A DNA stretch of 64,000 nucleotides from Thamnidium elegans (GCA_025201345.1 JAIXMG010000043.1:62001-126000); one strand, 5' to 3'. Shown: positions 41,151 to 54,180, numbered from the stretch's first letter. Notes: a model not told the origin generated them from the sequence alone. Made by a program: numbers and translations.

Positions 41151-42721
41151 AAAATATCTCTTTATTTTTTGACAAAGACCCTCACTTCATACTCTTTTTT
41201 TTTATTATATACTAGAACACTCAACAATATACGCATACCTCTTTTTTTTCTTCTTTTTTAAACATTAATCAATCCCCCGTTTTTTTATAGACACATTACA
41301 TTATATATCATTAGACCCTTTTAAGCTATTATGCCAAATTTATCCTTTTTTTTAAAAAATAAACTATGATCTCGCACGGAACTCTTTTTTTTTCTTTATT
41401 TTTGACGTCACTGGGATCTACTCTTTTTTTTTTCTAAAAAAAAAACTGTTCATCTTATTTCCTTCTCGGAAGTAAAGATCGAAACTCAATGCATCTGTGT
41501 GTGTGGGGGAGCGAGTCAGCTGTTTAATTTCATGGGTTCCTCTTAACAATGATAGGACTAAGAAAATTATGAAAAAGAAAAATCAGACGACCTTACTCTA
41601 GTTATTCCTAAACATCCCTATGTTTACAGCCTTTTCGTGTAATATTTGTCAGCTTTCAAAAAGAATCTTCTTGAAGACAAATCGTATCAAGGATGCGGAG
41701 AGAATGTTATTAATTGTCACACAAGGGGACACATAACAGGGTGCTGAAGTTGTCCTACTCTAGATCCGTCTTTTTCTTATTTTTCTTCATGACAATAAGT
41801 CCGTTCGGAAAGAGGGAGAAGGGGTGTACAATCGAATGACATAACTTATTTTAAAGGTTACATATACCCGTTACTGTCCATTGAACGGCTGGAGTCGTAA
41901 CATAAAACTAAAAAGAAAAAGGGAATCGGGAACTGTAATATTTAACTTAAAAAACGTGCGCCTGCAGATTAAAATCAGAGCCATGGGCAAGAGCAAAGTA
42001 CACTTTTATGGTCTTTTGTGTCATATAAAAATTCGTTATTTGGTTTTGACTCAAATTAATCTATTAAAAAAACCTGGAAAAAAAAATATATATAACATCA
42101 TATACTGTCAAAAATAAAAAGGGTTACATATTAAAATCCCTCCCAAAATGACTTATTGCATCTTTTTTTTTATTATGTCAGGATTTCTTTTAAGTAACAG
42201 TCAGTTTTTAATATTTAAGAACAGTTCCCGATTCTAACTACAGCTCGAGTCATTACCCCTTTTATTTTACGTACACTGCCTTAATTTATTTAATTTAACT
42301 GAATAAAGTTCGTTTATTATTCACATATTGACAGTACGCACAAAAGCACGGTATTAAAAGTCCCAGGTACGCGAGATAAGTCATTTATTTATAAAGCGGG
42401 CTACTAAGACCGAGGCATTAATTTTTTTTTCGAGTCTTACACCCACTTTTTACATATATTACATAAAATATTTATCTGACCACTAAACGTTTAAGGCTTC
42501 TATATCTAATTTTAGAAAAAACGACATTTCAATAAAACGCCAATTGATATGAGGCGATCAAGAGGGTATAGTTTATGCCGTAAGCCCATTTATATATATA
42601 TATTTTTTAGTAAACATGTACTCTTTTTTTTATTTTTAAAAAAAAATAAATCTTTTTTTATTGAAATAAATTATTATGTTGGAAAAAATGTTAATAAATA
42701 AAAAGAGAGTTTATATTTCTC
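41151..42721. other. Gene-free region downstream of the chitinase gene
   Basis: About 1.6 kb of AT-rich DNA with many A/T homopolymers. Short open frames (for example on the plus strand near 41881-42117) lack family similarity. It presumably contains the 3' ends of the microgene and the chitinase. No RNA gene was identified. Confidence 0.5.
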
Positions 42722-44502
42722 TTAACAGGCACCGACATAAGTCCATGCAGCCCAATCGGGACCAGTGCTGGAAGGTGTTTCACCTTGAGTCCACCATTGA
42801 GCCTTGAAGAGACCACCGTTATAAGTAACTTGCTTACCAGTATTATAAGCAGTAGCGGCATTGAAGGCAGCGACACCATCACACTTTCCGCCGGGGAGAG
42901 GAGTACCAGAAGAAGAAGCGGTAGTTGTAGTGGTAGTGGTAACAGGAGAAGATGAAGAAGCAGAAGTAGAAGCAGTGGTAGTAGAGGAAACAGGAGGAAT
43001 GACACCGTTACGAACAGCTTGCATAGCTTCAACCAACTCACCGTTATCTTGTTCGATACTCCAAGCAAACACACCAGCAAGACCCTTTTCAACGGCCCAA
43101 GAAGTCTTGACACCAACAGAGACGGGATCATCATAGGTAAGGTAGACCTTATTAGTAGGGTTATACAACCAAGGAGTTTGAGTAATATCGTCAAAGTGAC
43201 GAACCCAGGGAGAGGCGGCAGTGACAGGAGTGGTAAGAACACCTTGAGAACGCAAATTGCTGTATTTCCATTGACCAGAGGCAGCAGAAGAATCAGCGGG
43301 ACAGTAAGGGTTGGTCCATGGTCCATCATCAGAATCACCAAGAGGAGAAGTAAGGGAAGAGGGACTATATTGAGTAGTAGGAGCAGTAGATCCAGTTAAA
43401 GTTTGAGAGCGACCGTAGAAAGCAACACCACCGGCAAGCTTGTTGAAAGGTACACCAGCCTTGTTCCAGTACTCAATACCTTCAACGAAACCCTTTTGGA
43501 AACCTTTACCCTTTTCAACACGGAAAGGACTGTTAGGTCCAGATACGGGTTCCCAGTTACCATTGACATCGAAAGTCATAACATGGAAACGATCAACGTA
43601 AGGAACAAATGGAGATACATCAGTAGCATCTTCGGCTAATTAAATGATGTGTTTAGTATAATGACCCCAACTAACAACAATATAAAAACTTACGTCCGCC
43701 CCAAGGGACAATACGAACAGCCATGGTGATCTCCTTGTACTTGCTGGGAGATGCCTTATCTAAAGCAACACGGAGTTCTTTGACCAGCAAAAGAAGGTTA
43801 TCAACATCGTTCCAAGATACGGTATTACAACCGGGTCCTGCACCATTAGGATACTCCCAATCGAGATCAACACCAGCAAGATCGAACTTGGTGACCAAAT
43901 CAACGTTCCACTTGATAAATTCAGCACGACCAGCAGCTGAAGCGGCCATAGGACTGAACTTGGTTGAACCTGTCCAACCACCAACACTGATAGTGACTTG
44001 AGTACCGGCGGCTTTAGCGGCCTTAACAAGAGCAGGGAAACCATATTCAATGTCCTCTATAATTTTTATACAGTTAAATATTTACTGTCTCATCGTAATT
44101 TATATGTATACTAACCATTCATGATTTCGGGATCTTCCCAAATGGGTACGTTACCGGCAACTTGAAGAGCAAAAGCTATAATAATAATAAAAAAATGAGC
44201 AAGGCACTTCTTTTTTATAAAAAAAAAAATATATATATTTACTTACCATAGTAAATATGAGTATATTTCTTAAAGTTGATCTTGGTTGGGAGGAAATCTT
44301 GATACAGCCAGTTAGGGAAGTAACTAATATGATGTCAATAATTTATTATAAAAAAACTCGTTCAAAAAAAGTTTTACCCAACAACAACACCTGAGTTTGC
44401 AGCAGCAGCACGAGTTTGAAGATTAATAGGAGAAGCCAAGACACCGTTGAAGCTGAACAAGACAGCACAAGCTGCGCTCGCAAGGATTGTAGTAAACTTC
44501 AT
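42722..44502 (-). CDS. Secreted GH18 chitinase with C-terminal chitin-binding module (6 exons, 512 aa)
   Basis: Hydrolyses beta-1,4 links of chitin in cell-wall growth, autolysis or nutrition. Exons 44502-44378, 44323-44247, 44175-44116, 44056-43694 and 43635-42722 (the last one long) join to 513 codons including the stop; five exons are certain from frame and splice sites. A signal peptide (MKFTTILASAACAVLFS...VLA) is followed by the GH18 barrel: YFPNW, SVGGW and the catalytic DLAGVDLDWEYP (about residues 146-157, proton donor Glu about 155), then FHVMTFDVNG, GVAFYGRS and GVFAWSIEQDN. A Thr/Ser linker (about residues 405-440) leads to a CBM5/12-like module, TAYNTGKQVTYNGGLFKAQWW, with exposed aromatics for chitin. 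The layout resembles bacterial- and insect-type class V chitinases. Strong codon bias suggests high expression. Confidence 0.93.
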
Positions 44503-46495
44503 TATTTAAGAAAGTTTTTATTTGAATAAAGAAGAAAAAAAATAATTACGAAAAACTTGATTGTTTATATAGTATTTTTTAAAAACACGAGTATAGCAAG
44601 TTTTTTTTGGTACAACAGATTATTATAATTTTTTTTTTTAAAATATGAATCGAATTTATTATGTAAAAAGGGAGCAAGAGGAGTTATTGCTATTGTCAAT
44701 GAACGTAATACTCTTGTGTTGCATAATGCAAATTTTGAGTGTAAACGAAATTAATTCCGTATGTGTTACTATGTAGAATCGATTATATAATAATAAAAAA
44801 TTTAAAATTAAAATTAGTAGGGCTGTGTACTATTATAAACTATTATTTGAAGAGACATTTGGTGAATTAAAAAAAACCTAATTTTTTAATACTTTGATAT
44901 GATATATACTTAACGGAAGAAAAAGATCCCCGATACGTAAGAAATTGTAGTCAAACATGCATATATCAACATTGAAAAATAATACCAGCATACTTCGCTG
45001 CCCTTAATCAATTGGCGGGGAAAAGAGCCTACAGAGTTTTTAATTTGTACAGAAATATTATATCATCAATTCTGATCAGCTCAAGCTTAGTTTAGTAATA
45101 TGGACTGATAGATTTTCATACCAGGGTTTACTAAAGGGATCGAAAAGAGACTTTTTTTGTTTTTGTTTATCCGAGCACAGCATTTTTGCAGGATAGTACA
45201 AAATGTTGGTAATCAACTAGAGCAATTTCCCCATGGAATATCTACCCGTCTTTATTACTAAAAAAAGAGAGAGAAAAAAAGTGTTGTAACGCAACCATTA
45301 ACTACACCTGATGCCTCTTTTTTTTTTTTAAAAAAAATATTAATGTTCAAATATATACAATAACACTTAAAAGTACAAAACAAACGAGCAAAAACGATCC
45401 TCCCTGTCTTTTAAATGTTTGTCAAAGCAAGCATATCAGCTACTATATGGTTTATTATAAGCCACAACAATATAAACTTCGATCGGTTTGTGATCGACAT
45501 GACTTGTACCATATAGAATCTGTGTAATCCTTTTTTCTTGTATAAACAAGTATTCTATTATCTAATTATAACATAGCGAACCACATGAGTTTAATTATAA
45601 ATTGTATGTTGCATTTTTAAAAAAAAAATCCGGTATCAGAAATGATCGAGCAGGTAACAAAGCGGAGTATGCAAGACGAAATAAGCCGTGGTATGATTAC
45701 CATGGATTGCACAATGGGTACACAATACGATTATAAAAGTCATTTGCTACTAACTTTGATATAGTCTAAAGGGGGGGGGGATAGGTTTTATTAGCATCTC
45801 TTGTTAAAAAGTCTTTACTAACCTTTATTATTTAACCAAGTGAATTTAATAAACAGAATTATATAATATACAGCAATTGGTATTATTATATATGTATAAT
45901 ATTATGCCTAGATTATATAGTGTTACCTAGAAGAACGCCGTACATGATGTCATAATCATGAAAAGCTTGTTCAATGAAAGTATTGGAGTACGATTACATA
46001 AAGGTGTATATATACTTTTTTTTCAATTTACAAAAACAAAGTATATATCCAATTAAAAATGAAAGAGGCATAAACTAGCATTATGTTTTACTTTTTAACA
46101 AGTATTTAATATTCTAATTGGTCTATACAAAAAAGAAAAAAAAAGGTCCATTGATATTCTATGTGATTTCCTCACTTATTTCATATGATTTAAAGCATAC
46201 AAAATGGTAACCTTGATTTTTGTTCGGGTCTGTGCAACAACTCATTTGTATTAACCAGATCAAGCCAAAAATAAGTAAGCAGTTGTGCAACATTTCAAAT
46301 TTTTTTTTTAAAAAAAAGGAATGATACTTATTAAGAAAAAAAAAAGACTTTATTCTATGTATAATAATGATATGACCAAAAAAAAAAGAAGGCATATAGT
46401 TGCTTTGAAACAGGTATTTTTAAAAAAGTTATAAAATGTGATGTATAAATAAGTATTGAATAATGGGGAAACTTTTTTGTTGCTGTTGTTGGTTA
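44503..46495. other. Large intergenic region upstream of the chitinase gene
   Basis: About 2.0 kb, AT-rich, with no supported coding region. It contains the chitinase promoter (44503 onward) and the 3' region of the alpha-actinin gene. Features are limited to homopolymers, such as a run of ten Gs at about 45771-45780, unusual in this AT-rich context. Confidence 0.5.
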
Positions 46496-48773
46496 TTAAT
46501 TAAACATTTCTTCTACATATGTCTCATAATCGAATCCGTTAGACTCATTTACAGCACTTATAGGCATGGTATTTTTCAAATAATCAATCATTCTCATAGG
46601 TATTTGACTCATTTTCAAATCGAGTTCAGTAACGTAAGGTTTATCACCAGCCATTGTTCTGAAAGAATCCATGAGTTCACCAGGAGTAGTTTTATCTTCA
46701 GTAACCGATACCATAAAACGAATAAACTGCTCAAACGTAGCGTAATCCGAATTTTTGGTAATACTATAAAAAGCAATTTCAAGTTTATCATCATCATAAA
46801 CGATACCTAGACTAGAAAGTGCGTACTTGAATTCCGACATGGATAAGGTGTTGGTACAGTCTTTGTCAAAGAATCTAAACGTTTGTTCAAATTCTTCCAG
46901 CTGCACCGGCGTAAGATTTGTCATATTACGAGAAATGATCTGATAAATAAAAAAAAAGTAAGTTTTTTTTTATAATAAAAAATGACTAATATAAAAACTT
47001 ACTTGGTTTTGAATAAACGCACTTTTCATTTGCACGGCTTCTTTTACCAAGTCTAGACCGAAGCTTAAATCTTCCAATGAATGGACTGTATAATCATTTT
47101 CTTCGGTATTTGCTTCAATACATGCACTATCTAACATTTGAATGATATTTAAAGATGCTTGCAATGGCTCAAATAATTTTGTTAAACTCTGTACAAGATC
47201 AAGCTGAGATTGAAGGCTGCCTTCAAGGTTTACTAGTTTTACCGAAATAGTATCCAATCGGTATTGAAAATCATTTGCTTCATCCGCGTAAGCCTTTCGT
47301 AAACCTTCTTTAATTCTAAATAATAAAATACGGTGTTTAATTTCATCCTACTCGCTTCAAAATAAGTGAACTTACGCTCTAATTGTACTATTAATTCGAC
47401 GATAATAGTTGGCTTCCTTTTGTAATAATGATTTCCAAGTATCATCGAGATCTTGTAAGGTTAAACCATTAGGAGGATAATATGGTTTTAGGTTATATGT
47501 TTTTGCTTTTGTTTGGATATTTCCTAATAGAGCACCAATGTTTTTCTTTTCAGCCACCCAAGATCTTTTTTCAGTGCTCTTGTAGATATCAAATGTATTA
47601 CTTTTTTCTTTGGCATCAAAATAGCTATCTGTTAATTGTGTATTATCCCATTCTTCTTGAATGAATTCTACTGCTTCCATTAACTATATATTACGTTAAT
47701 AACTTTTCTCTCTTTTTAATGATATAAAACTTACAGCACAAACACGCAATTCGTATTGATGTTCCATATCCCAAACAGAAGCCAAAACATCTGCAAATTT
47801 AGCAACTCTTCTTCCGGCCGTTTCAAACTCATCTATTATTATTTTTTAGTGCTTTTTTTTTTCTCTTTTTTACATATTCTACTTTACCACGTGCTGAAAA
47901 CGCATGAAAGTATTCAGCCACATAAGTCATGACTGATTTTTCATCTGGTTTTGATATATCACAAACATCTTCTACATCCAAAAGTTTCTATTGATCCTAA
48001 TTTTAGCATATATTTACATATATCATGTTGTATTTTTTTACTTACAGGAATGTTTAATTCTCTTGCTGCAATTTCAAATGCCAATGCAGTATTTCCATGC
48101 CTATCATTTTTATCCAAATTATGAAAATCAATCAGTTCAGGATGATGATGATGAATTAAAGCACAACTAAATAAAGAAAGGTTAAATACTATAATGAATC
48201 ATAAAAATGCTAAACTAACAATGCTAAACCGTCTGTCCAGCTATAGGTAAAATCACGAACATCTACATCTTCATAGTGCGCAGTTTTACGTTGACACCAT
48301 AATAGCAGACCTTCTTTTGCATTTTTACCATCTTGACTAATTTTTTTTTAAAAAAAAATGTTATGATTAAAAAGTATAATATAAACATCTCTCTCCCTCA
48401 TACTTGATATCAGCAATCGTAAATCTTAAAATAATTATCCACAACATTCCCAAAACCAATTTAAGATTTTTATTTACAATATCTTCTGCTCCGATATTAG
48501 TCAATGCAACACCTCTTAATTTAATAAAGTCTAGTGCTTTATTGACATTTTCCATCTTTTGAAAAATCATGCCTGGACTTTGATTGAAAGGTCGTAATGA
48601 TTCTCCTCCAATAATTTCCTAATATTTTACTTTTTTTTAATATCTTTTTTTTATTTTAATAAAAGAAAAAACCTTACTAGTAACTGAATCAATCGAACAC
48701 CATTTGCCAAATCTTCATTCAAGTGAACGATATTTGGAATACTTTTTAGATCCAATTTATTATTTACCCTATC

Positions 48774-48804
<31 letters not shown>

Positions 48805-49084
48805 AACATGTGTTACCATAACAACACATCGTTGGTATAGTTACCATTTAGTAAAAGCTAAAAAAGCAATTGTTTAGTCAGATCAATTTACTTCTTTTTT
48901 TATTTACTATCACTTACTTTTCTTTTGAATAAGTTCCCAAGCATTTACCATTTGCTTTTTTTCTATAAAAAAAATATTGCTTTTAAATACTCGGAGCTTT
49001 TTTTTTTTCTATTATTTTTATTTTACCCTCAAAGCTCTTTTTTAAGGTCGTTTGACCAAAGTTTGATGTAGAGTAGACTTTCAT
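46496..49084 (-). CDS. AIN1: Alpha-actinin (12 exons, 640 aa)
   Basis: Cross-links actin filaments in the contractile ring and cortical bundles. Exons: 49084-49027, 48962-48918, 48857-48845, 48768-48678, 48618-48404, 48336-48220, 48166-48046, 47987-47888, 47832-47735, 47683-47376, 47315-47003, 46939-46496; the sum is 1923 nt (641 codons), in frame at every junction. Two calponin-homology domains occupy about residues 30-265 ([67 protein letters not shown]). A short spectrin-like rod follows (about 270-490), then EF-hands ([17 protein letters not shown]). The length matches fission-yeast Ain1 (about 620 aa) rather than animal proteins with four spectrin repeats. Exon 3 is a 13-nt micro-exon carrying FTK of the actin-binding site. 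The first EF loop ([12 protein letters not shown]) is near-canonical, so calcium binding is possible. Confidence 0.93.
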
Positions 49085-49435
49085 TTTTTTTTTTATATAG
49101 AAGAAAGAAAAAGTGAGAGAAAAAAGATACAAAAGAGAAAATACCTCCACATTTTGTTGTTTAAAAATATTCAAAAAGAAAAACAATGTTCCTTATTAGG
49201 ATGCCATATAAACAACTATATTAAACTCCGAAAAAGTGGATGATGATCTTTTTCCATACATTGACGTTTCGTTTGATATATAGCAAAGAATGACGACGAA
49301 ATGAACAAATAAAAATGTTGTCAATGTCATCTCATTTTGAACTCCCTTGTATAAAAAAAAAAGAGATATAAATTCCCCGGGCTTTTTTTATTTTATTTAT
49401 TTATTTTTCTTTACCCTTTTTTATTTTTCTGCATT
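49085..49435. other. Divergent promoter region
   Basis: 351 bp shared by the alpha-actinin gene (minus) and the small membrane protein gene (plus). It has a pyrimidine-rich tract (about 49382-49428) directly before the plus-strand start. No other signal was recognised. Confidence 0.5.
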
Positions 49436-50144
49436 ATGAGCATACCTCAAGACACTTCTCCTGTTATTGTTACCTCACTTAACAACAAACAATCTAAAGT
49501 ATCCAAATTTCTTTTAGATCCTTGGTCTACAGCCAAGGTTGTTTTGCCTGCCGCCGCTATTCAAGTAGTGATTCATCAAACTGGTTTAAAGAAGGCTTCT
49601 TTACGCGAGTTGACTTTAGGTCTTACTTTGTTAAATGCTTTTTGGTTCGCCACCACCTTAAATCTCAGCTATATTGAGACACCCCTTTTAGCCAACGTAA
49701 CAAGTCTTGATGAGTGGACAAAGTTAGATGTAGGTCGTCATCGTTTTAGCTGGATTAATAAAATCGAGGTAATAATATAAAAATCTCTGTTTCATGATAT
49801 ATTTAACCGAACAATTTTTTTAGGCTGCTGCTAGTATCATTGGACTCGACTTATTCTTAAATTGGAACCAACGTATAATTAACCACCACGGTTACGTTAA
49901 TAACACATTAAAGGCTGCTGTTATTGCCCCTGTTGCCATTACTGTTATTCAATCGCTTTACTTTTTACCAAGATTTAATAAGCGTGCTGCCCTTGTCTCT
50001 AAAGGTGAAGCAACTGCACAACAACTTTGGGACCGCGACCCATTCTTTTTAAAGGGTCACCGTGCTTATATTGCATTGGATACACTTAAAATTTCTTGTT
50101 TAGCTGTTGCTGGACTTCGATTCGGTTTAATGTTAAAGAATTAA
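49436..50144 (+). CDS. Small multi-pass membrane protein, perhaps DUF4149/TMEM205-like (2 exons, 217 aa)
   Basis: Exons 49436-49768 and 49824-50144 join to 218 codons including the stop. Four to five hydrophobic segments can be seen (STAKVVLPAAAIQVVIH, LTLGLTLLNAFWFATTLNL, AAASIIGLDLFLN, AVIAPVAITVIQSLYFLP, YIALDTLKISCLAVAGLRFG). The tail pattern Q..Y.LPR...RA....GE...H..Y...D.LK is loosely like the DUF4149/TMEM205 group. I could not confirm this and give no function. It is divergent from alpha-actinin and short, with moderately strong codon bias. Confidence 0.7.
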
Positions 50145-50700
50145 ATAAATATGTAATTATTATATATTTTACAAGCTCGATTATATGTGTCCATTTTTAC
50201 GTCCCATTTTATACATTTGTATACAGTATTAAACCAAAAAGTACATCAATCATAATGAAATTGTGTCTTGGGAATTTATCGACGGTAACGATTTGTCGTG
50301 CTTCTGCGAAATGAGGAATAAATTTAGAATCAATATCCAAAAGCTTTCTTTGATATTCCTCGTTAGAGTCCAGTATTCTCATTAAGCTGAGTAAATAAAA
50401 TATTATTCCACCAAACCTTTTGTACCTGATAATCAATTACAGTTTCGTTCGCTGTGTTCATGACAGAAGCTATTCTATTTCGCTAGTCACATGTTATTTA
50501 TAATCATATTTCGTTTTATGATAAAATGGCTTTGTATGCTTAACTATTGTACGCGTATCGTGATATAGTAATTCTTCGTCGATCCCCAAGACTTTATAAA
50601 TGACATTAAATGCATTGACATACCTTATTCCACCCATTTGACTGTGATTTTTGGTCTATAACGTGCGGCTTCAATATAAAAATCGATGATCAATTATCTT
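50145..50700. other. Intergenic region with a possible small minus-strand gene
   Basis: On the minus strand, ATG at 50461 opens MNTANETVIDYQ, and 50385-50209 is open with polar helical sequence (RILDSNEEYQRKLLDIDSKF). The two cannot be joined in frame by the visible GTACAA donor and CTCAG acceptor. It could be a real small gene with a splice I cannot see, or a remnant. Confidence 0.35.
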
Positions 50701-50729
50701 TCTCATACTCTCTTCACACCAATCCAAAT

Positions 50730-51040
50730 TCTACATCTAAATGGGGTGTTAACTCTATCAAATATTATAAGGCTCCTATCTCGCCTTCTTCGCAAAAATC
50801 ACTGACCATTAAATCTCCATTATGGTCTGAATTTTGGCAGCTCCATATTCCTTTACCAGCTTGAACAATATGGTACAGAGCTATTCATAACAAACTCTCC
50901 ACTAAACCTATTTTACAAAGATTTATTCTATTTTATTCTCCCCCCTCCACTCCTTTTCTTTGTAATAGCAGTCTTTTAACCCCCTCATCGTGCCTTTTAA
51001 GTGCTTTAAATAAAACAGAATTACAGTTCACAAAAAAAAA
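50730..51040 (+). mobile_element. LINE-type reverse transcriptase 3' fragment (zf-RVT region)
   Basis: Translated, the stretch reads LWSEFWQLHIPLPA, stop, TIWYRAIHNKLSTKPILQRF, which has the layout of the zinc-binding RVT domain at the end of non-LTR retrotransposon ORF2. It has a stop and no catalytic RT domain, so it is a dead, truncated 3' piece. Similar residues recur in the inverted fragment at 51590-52140. Confidence 0.55.
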
Positions 51041-51589
51041 GTGATTCTTTTAATTAATTAATAAGCACAACGAGCGTAACATCGACAATCCATCAATCAA
51101 TTCATTCAAATCAGCAAGAAATGTTGTCTACCTCGGGGATTTAAAGCTTTTTTAGCGTTATAACACGCACAAGCCATTGGCATTTAGACATATAGTATAT
51201 AAATTTACTTGCGAGACTTTGAATCAATAATAAAACTAGGCTAATACTAGAATCATGTGTAACTTTGATAGTATTGTTGAGCTGACTTTTGCCACTCGAT
51301 ACCAATTCCGCTTTATCTTAAAAGTGTGTGTTCTCCGATACTGACTTTCCAAACTCACCATTTGCATCATTGCTAGTTTTATCAAGGTTATACAATATTC
51401 TCAAATCCATCTTTCTGTTCGTTTTTCAGAACCATGAGAGATCGTATTTCCCCAATTAATTATCACATTTGTTTTAGAAAACAGCGCCTCAATAATTGTA
51501 GACCAGAACTTAATCACACTTCCTTCCGAAAGTTTGTTAAATACATGAGGGGGAGGTTTTTTTTTTGGAGGTATAGAGATAGAGACCGT

Positions 51590-52140
51590 GTTTAGGCAGA
51601 TGTATATACAGTTAGGTCCGAGTCTAAAAGAAGGAGCAGATTCATGTCAAAGGAAATGATAGTATGATGATGAAAAGGTGTACCATAGAAGATAGAGGCC
51701 CAGTGTTAAGTCCGGATTGTTTGGATGATGCAAATAATAATTTGGAGATAGAATAATGAGTGATATTGTGAGTCAGAGAGTTCACATGAAGGTAAAGAAT
51801 GAGATATTATTTGAAAGGAGTGTCAGATATCAGAGAGGAGTCTAGAGGTATTGTTTAATGGAGGAGGAGAGATCAGCGGTAGGAAGTGAGACCAGACTGG
51901 TGTGAGCGAAGGACATTCGAAAAAGAAGAGAAGGATTGAATCAGGTTGACCAATGCATTGAGAACAGAAATTGGCTGGATATTTATCAGGAAAGATGTAG
52001 TGTAAGAGTCCTCGACGAGGGATACGAGAATGTACAATCCGGTACCAAATGATACGAGCTTTGAGAGGAGTTCGATAGAACCAGAAACGAGACCAGGAAG
52101 AAGTAGATATAGGACATTGGAGGCTAGGATGTTGGTTGCC
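51590..52140 (-). mobile_element. LINE-type 3' fragment, opposite orientation
   Basis: The minus-strand reading contains SSWSRFWFYRTPLKARIIWYRIVHSRIPRRG followed by a Cys-containing FCSQCIGQP segment and LTPVWSHFLPL, then HWASIFYGTPF. This has the same order as in zf-RVT tails of Mucorales LINEs. Stops interrupt it. Together with the plus-strand piece it shows at least two non-LTR insertions in this interval. The quoted 31-residue block is given only by its first and last parts: SSWSRFW and IPRRG. Confidence 0.5.
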
Positions 52141-52197
52141 GGTGATATATATTCCAAGCCACTAAACTCTTTATTACATACATTTTGCCGGAGTTCT

Positions 52198-52722
52198 TCA
52201 TTCATTAATATCAGTCAAGTCTATTACATTGTTGAGACCACATACTATGAAATATTTTTCTCTGTCATTAGATTGCTTATACTTTCGAAGGTTGTTTTGT
52301 ACAATTTCCTTAATTAATTTTACTGTTTCAGTGGGCTCATCAATAGCAACTCTTCGCCGTGTATGTGATGCTGAATCAGTTTCATGTGTAGAACGTTTTT
52401 GGAAGTCTCTCGAAGTTGAATGACGAAACATAGTGTTTCGAATGTCATCCTCTCGATTCAAGGTTGTTTCGCCACGAATTAAAACACACCAGTACATTTT
52501 TGTACGGTTCAACTCCAAACCCAAAAAATTGGACAGGATTGTCATTTCACACCAACATTTACAAGCTTCATCTTCAGTTGAATCTAATAGCAATTTAACA
52601 GTGTTTTTGTACTCCCCTTCAGCCTGTTCACTTTTATCAGCAGCGTAATCTCTTTCTAATTTTTTTTTTCTGGCAATCCATTGCTTTTTTTTAAAAATTA
52701 ACTTTAAGCCATGGTACTGCAT
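52198..52722 (-). CDS. Unrecognised 174-aa open frame
   Basis: An ORF starting MQYHGLKLIFKKKQW, basic in its N-terminal part, then polar and helical, ending NNVIDLTDINE. No domain is recognised. It abuts the inverted LINE fragment and sits among transposon debris, so it may belong to a mobile element of unknown class. No splice context or strong codon bias supports it as a host gene. Confidence 0.35.
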   Translation of the reverse strand: MQYHGLKLIFKKKQWIARKKKLERDYAADKSEQAEGEYKNTVKLLLDSTEDEACKCWCEMTILSNFLGLELNRTKMYWCVLIRGETTLNREDDIRNTMFRHSTSRDFQKRSTHETDSASHTRRRVAIDEPTETVKLIKEIVQNNLRKYKQSNDREKYFIVCGLNNVIDLTDINE

Positions 52723-53429
52723 CCCAAGCCATTGTTGTTTATCGTATAGTTTTTATGAATGCTCGAAAAGAACGCGAAACAGGATTTATTAGAAAAAGGA
52801 AAAACCTTGGTACACGTTCTATTTACAAGTTCAGTAAAAAGTGTGACAGATCATTTTTTATGTACGTACCTTTATGGATACCAGTTTCTCTAAGAAAGGC
52901 TGGTATAAGTTAGTAAGAAATAAGTGAAGAAGGAAAAAAAAAGAAAAAGACTCGTAAAAAAAAAGAAGCAATAAATAAGTGATAAAATAGAGTCCACTTT
53001 TACTCGTGCGATATATTTACACATCATGTCGTATTATACCACTAATTGTTTCATATATATTCGTACTTATACGTTGGGTAATAATTTTTATATGTAGTAG
53101 GTACTTGTTACTCCGACTTGATTCATGCAATATCCTTTTTATGCGAATAGGTCACACTTTTTTTTTCTTGTATGTGTAAATAGAAGGTGTACCAAGAATT
53201 CCCCATTGTTTCTATACTTTATTGACCAGCTTCAGATATCAAGATGCTTGTAATTATGAATAGTGTACAATTGCATGGTGGACATTTAACTGGTGATAAT
53301 ACTACCCCTTATTTTATAAAAGCATCTATGTTTTTTTCTTTCTGTATAGTTTGTATTCAATGTCCCAATAAAAAAACACTCTTTTGAAGACTGCTATATT
53401 AATATTTAACACCGTATTGATTATAAAAA
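52723..53429. other. Gene-free spacer in the transposon graveyard
   Basis: About 700 bp, AT-rich, with nothing recognisable apart from short homopolymers. Confidence 0.45.
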
Positions 53430-54180
53430 CTGGTACCAATCTTTGGTGCTGAAAATTCATTAAAAGTTGAGCATAAGGAGTATATCAAAAAGTTATCTGA
53501 CAAAGATGTTCAGGATATTATTTGATGAGTACAATGTCTATTTCTATTATGAGACTCATCTTTGAACGTAAAATAAGAGAGCCAACAAATAAGAAAACGG
53601 CAAACATCCCAGAATGCAACGCGGTTTTAGTCTATAGCAAAGGGAAGGTTGAAGTGCCAGCAATTGGTGACAGAGGAAAATTTATCAAGCAGAATCCCCG
53701 AAGCCTGTAATGATATACCTAGGTTATATTTACGTCTTTTCTGATCATTAAATCATCGTAAACATAGATTATTCGAGCAAACATTTTTTTTTAAAAAAAA
53801 GAAAATAAAGGATGACATTCTTTATGAAAAACTGACAAGTACATAATAATAATCATTTTTGGCAAAACGACATTTATTTTTCTCAAACCGCCAGATCAAC
53901 CTGTCGCGCTGTACATTTAGTACTACCACGGATATACACCATTTTTTTTTATCCCCTTACTCACCTTTTTTTTAGTTCAATTGAAGAGTGCTGGTCAAAA
54001 ATTAAGAGCGAGGTATATAAAACACCTCTTGTAAGAATGAAATCCTTGCTGATAGGATGGAAGAAGCTGTCAAGAAAGTTACACCAAAAGACTGCCGAGG
54101 TTGGATCATTATTCTCAAAAGCGTTTGAGCATGAAAAGAATATAACTTTTCATCATGAAATATACAACATATAACAAATA
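53430..54180 (+). mobile_element. Decayed Tc1/mariner-type transposon remnant
   Basis: The 3' part (53975-54130) reads SSIEECWSKIKSEVYKTPL in one frame, and EEAVKKVTPKDCRGWI in the next. These are the end of the DDE domain of Tc1/IS630 transposases (PIEECWSKIK... then VTPEDCQGWI...). Upstream, 53460-53520 reads VEHKEYIKKLSDKDVQDII, like the helix-turn-helix part of the same proteins, followed by two stops. The rest of the catalytic domain is not visible, so this is an internally deleted, frameshifted copy. Confidence 0.6.

Noticed and set aside
42691..43341. 216-aa hydrophobic minus-strand frame over the chitinase
   Set aside because: Out-of-frame shadow of the chitinase last exon with codon-biased composition.
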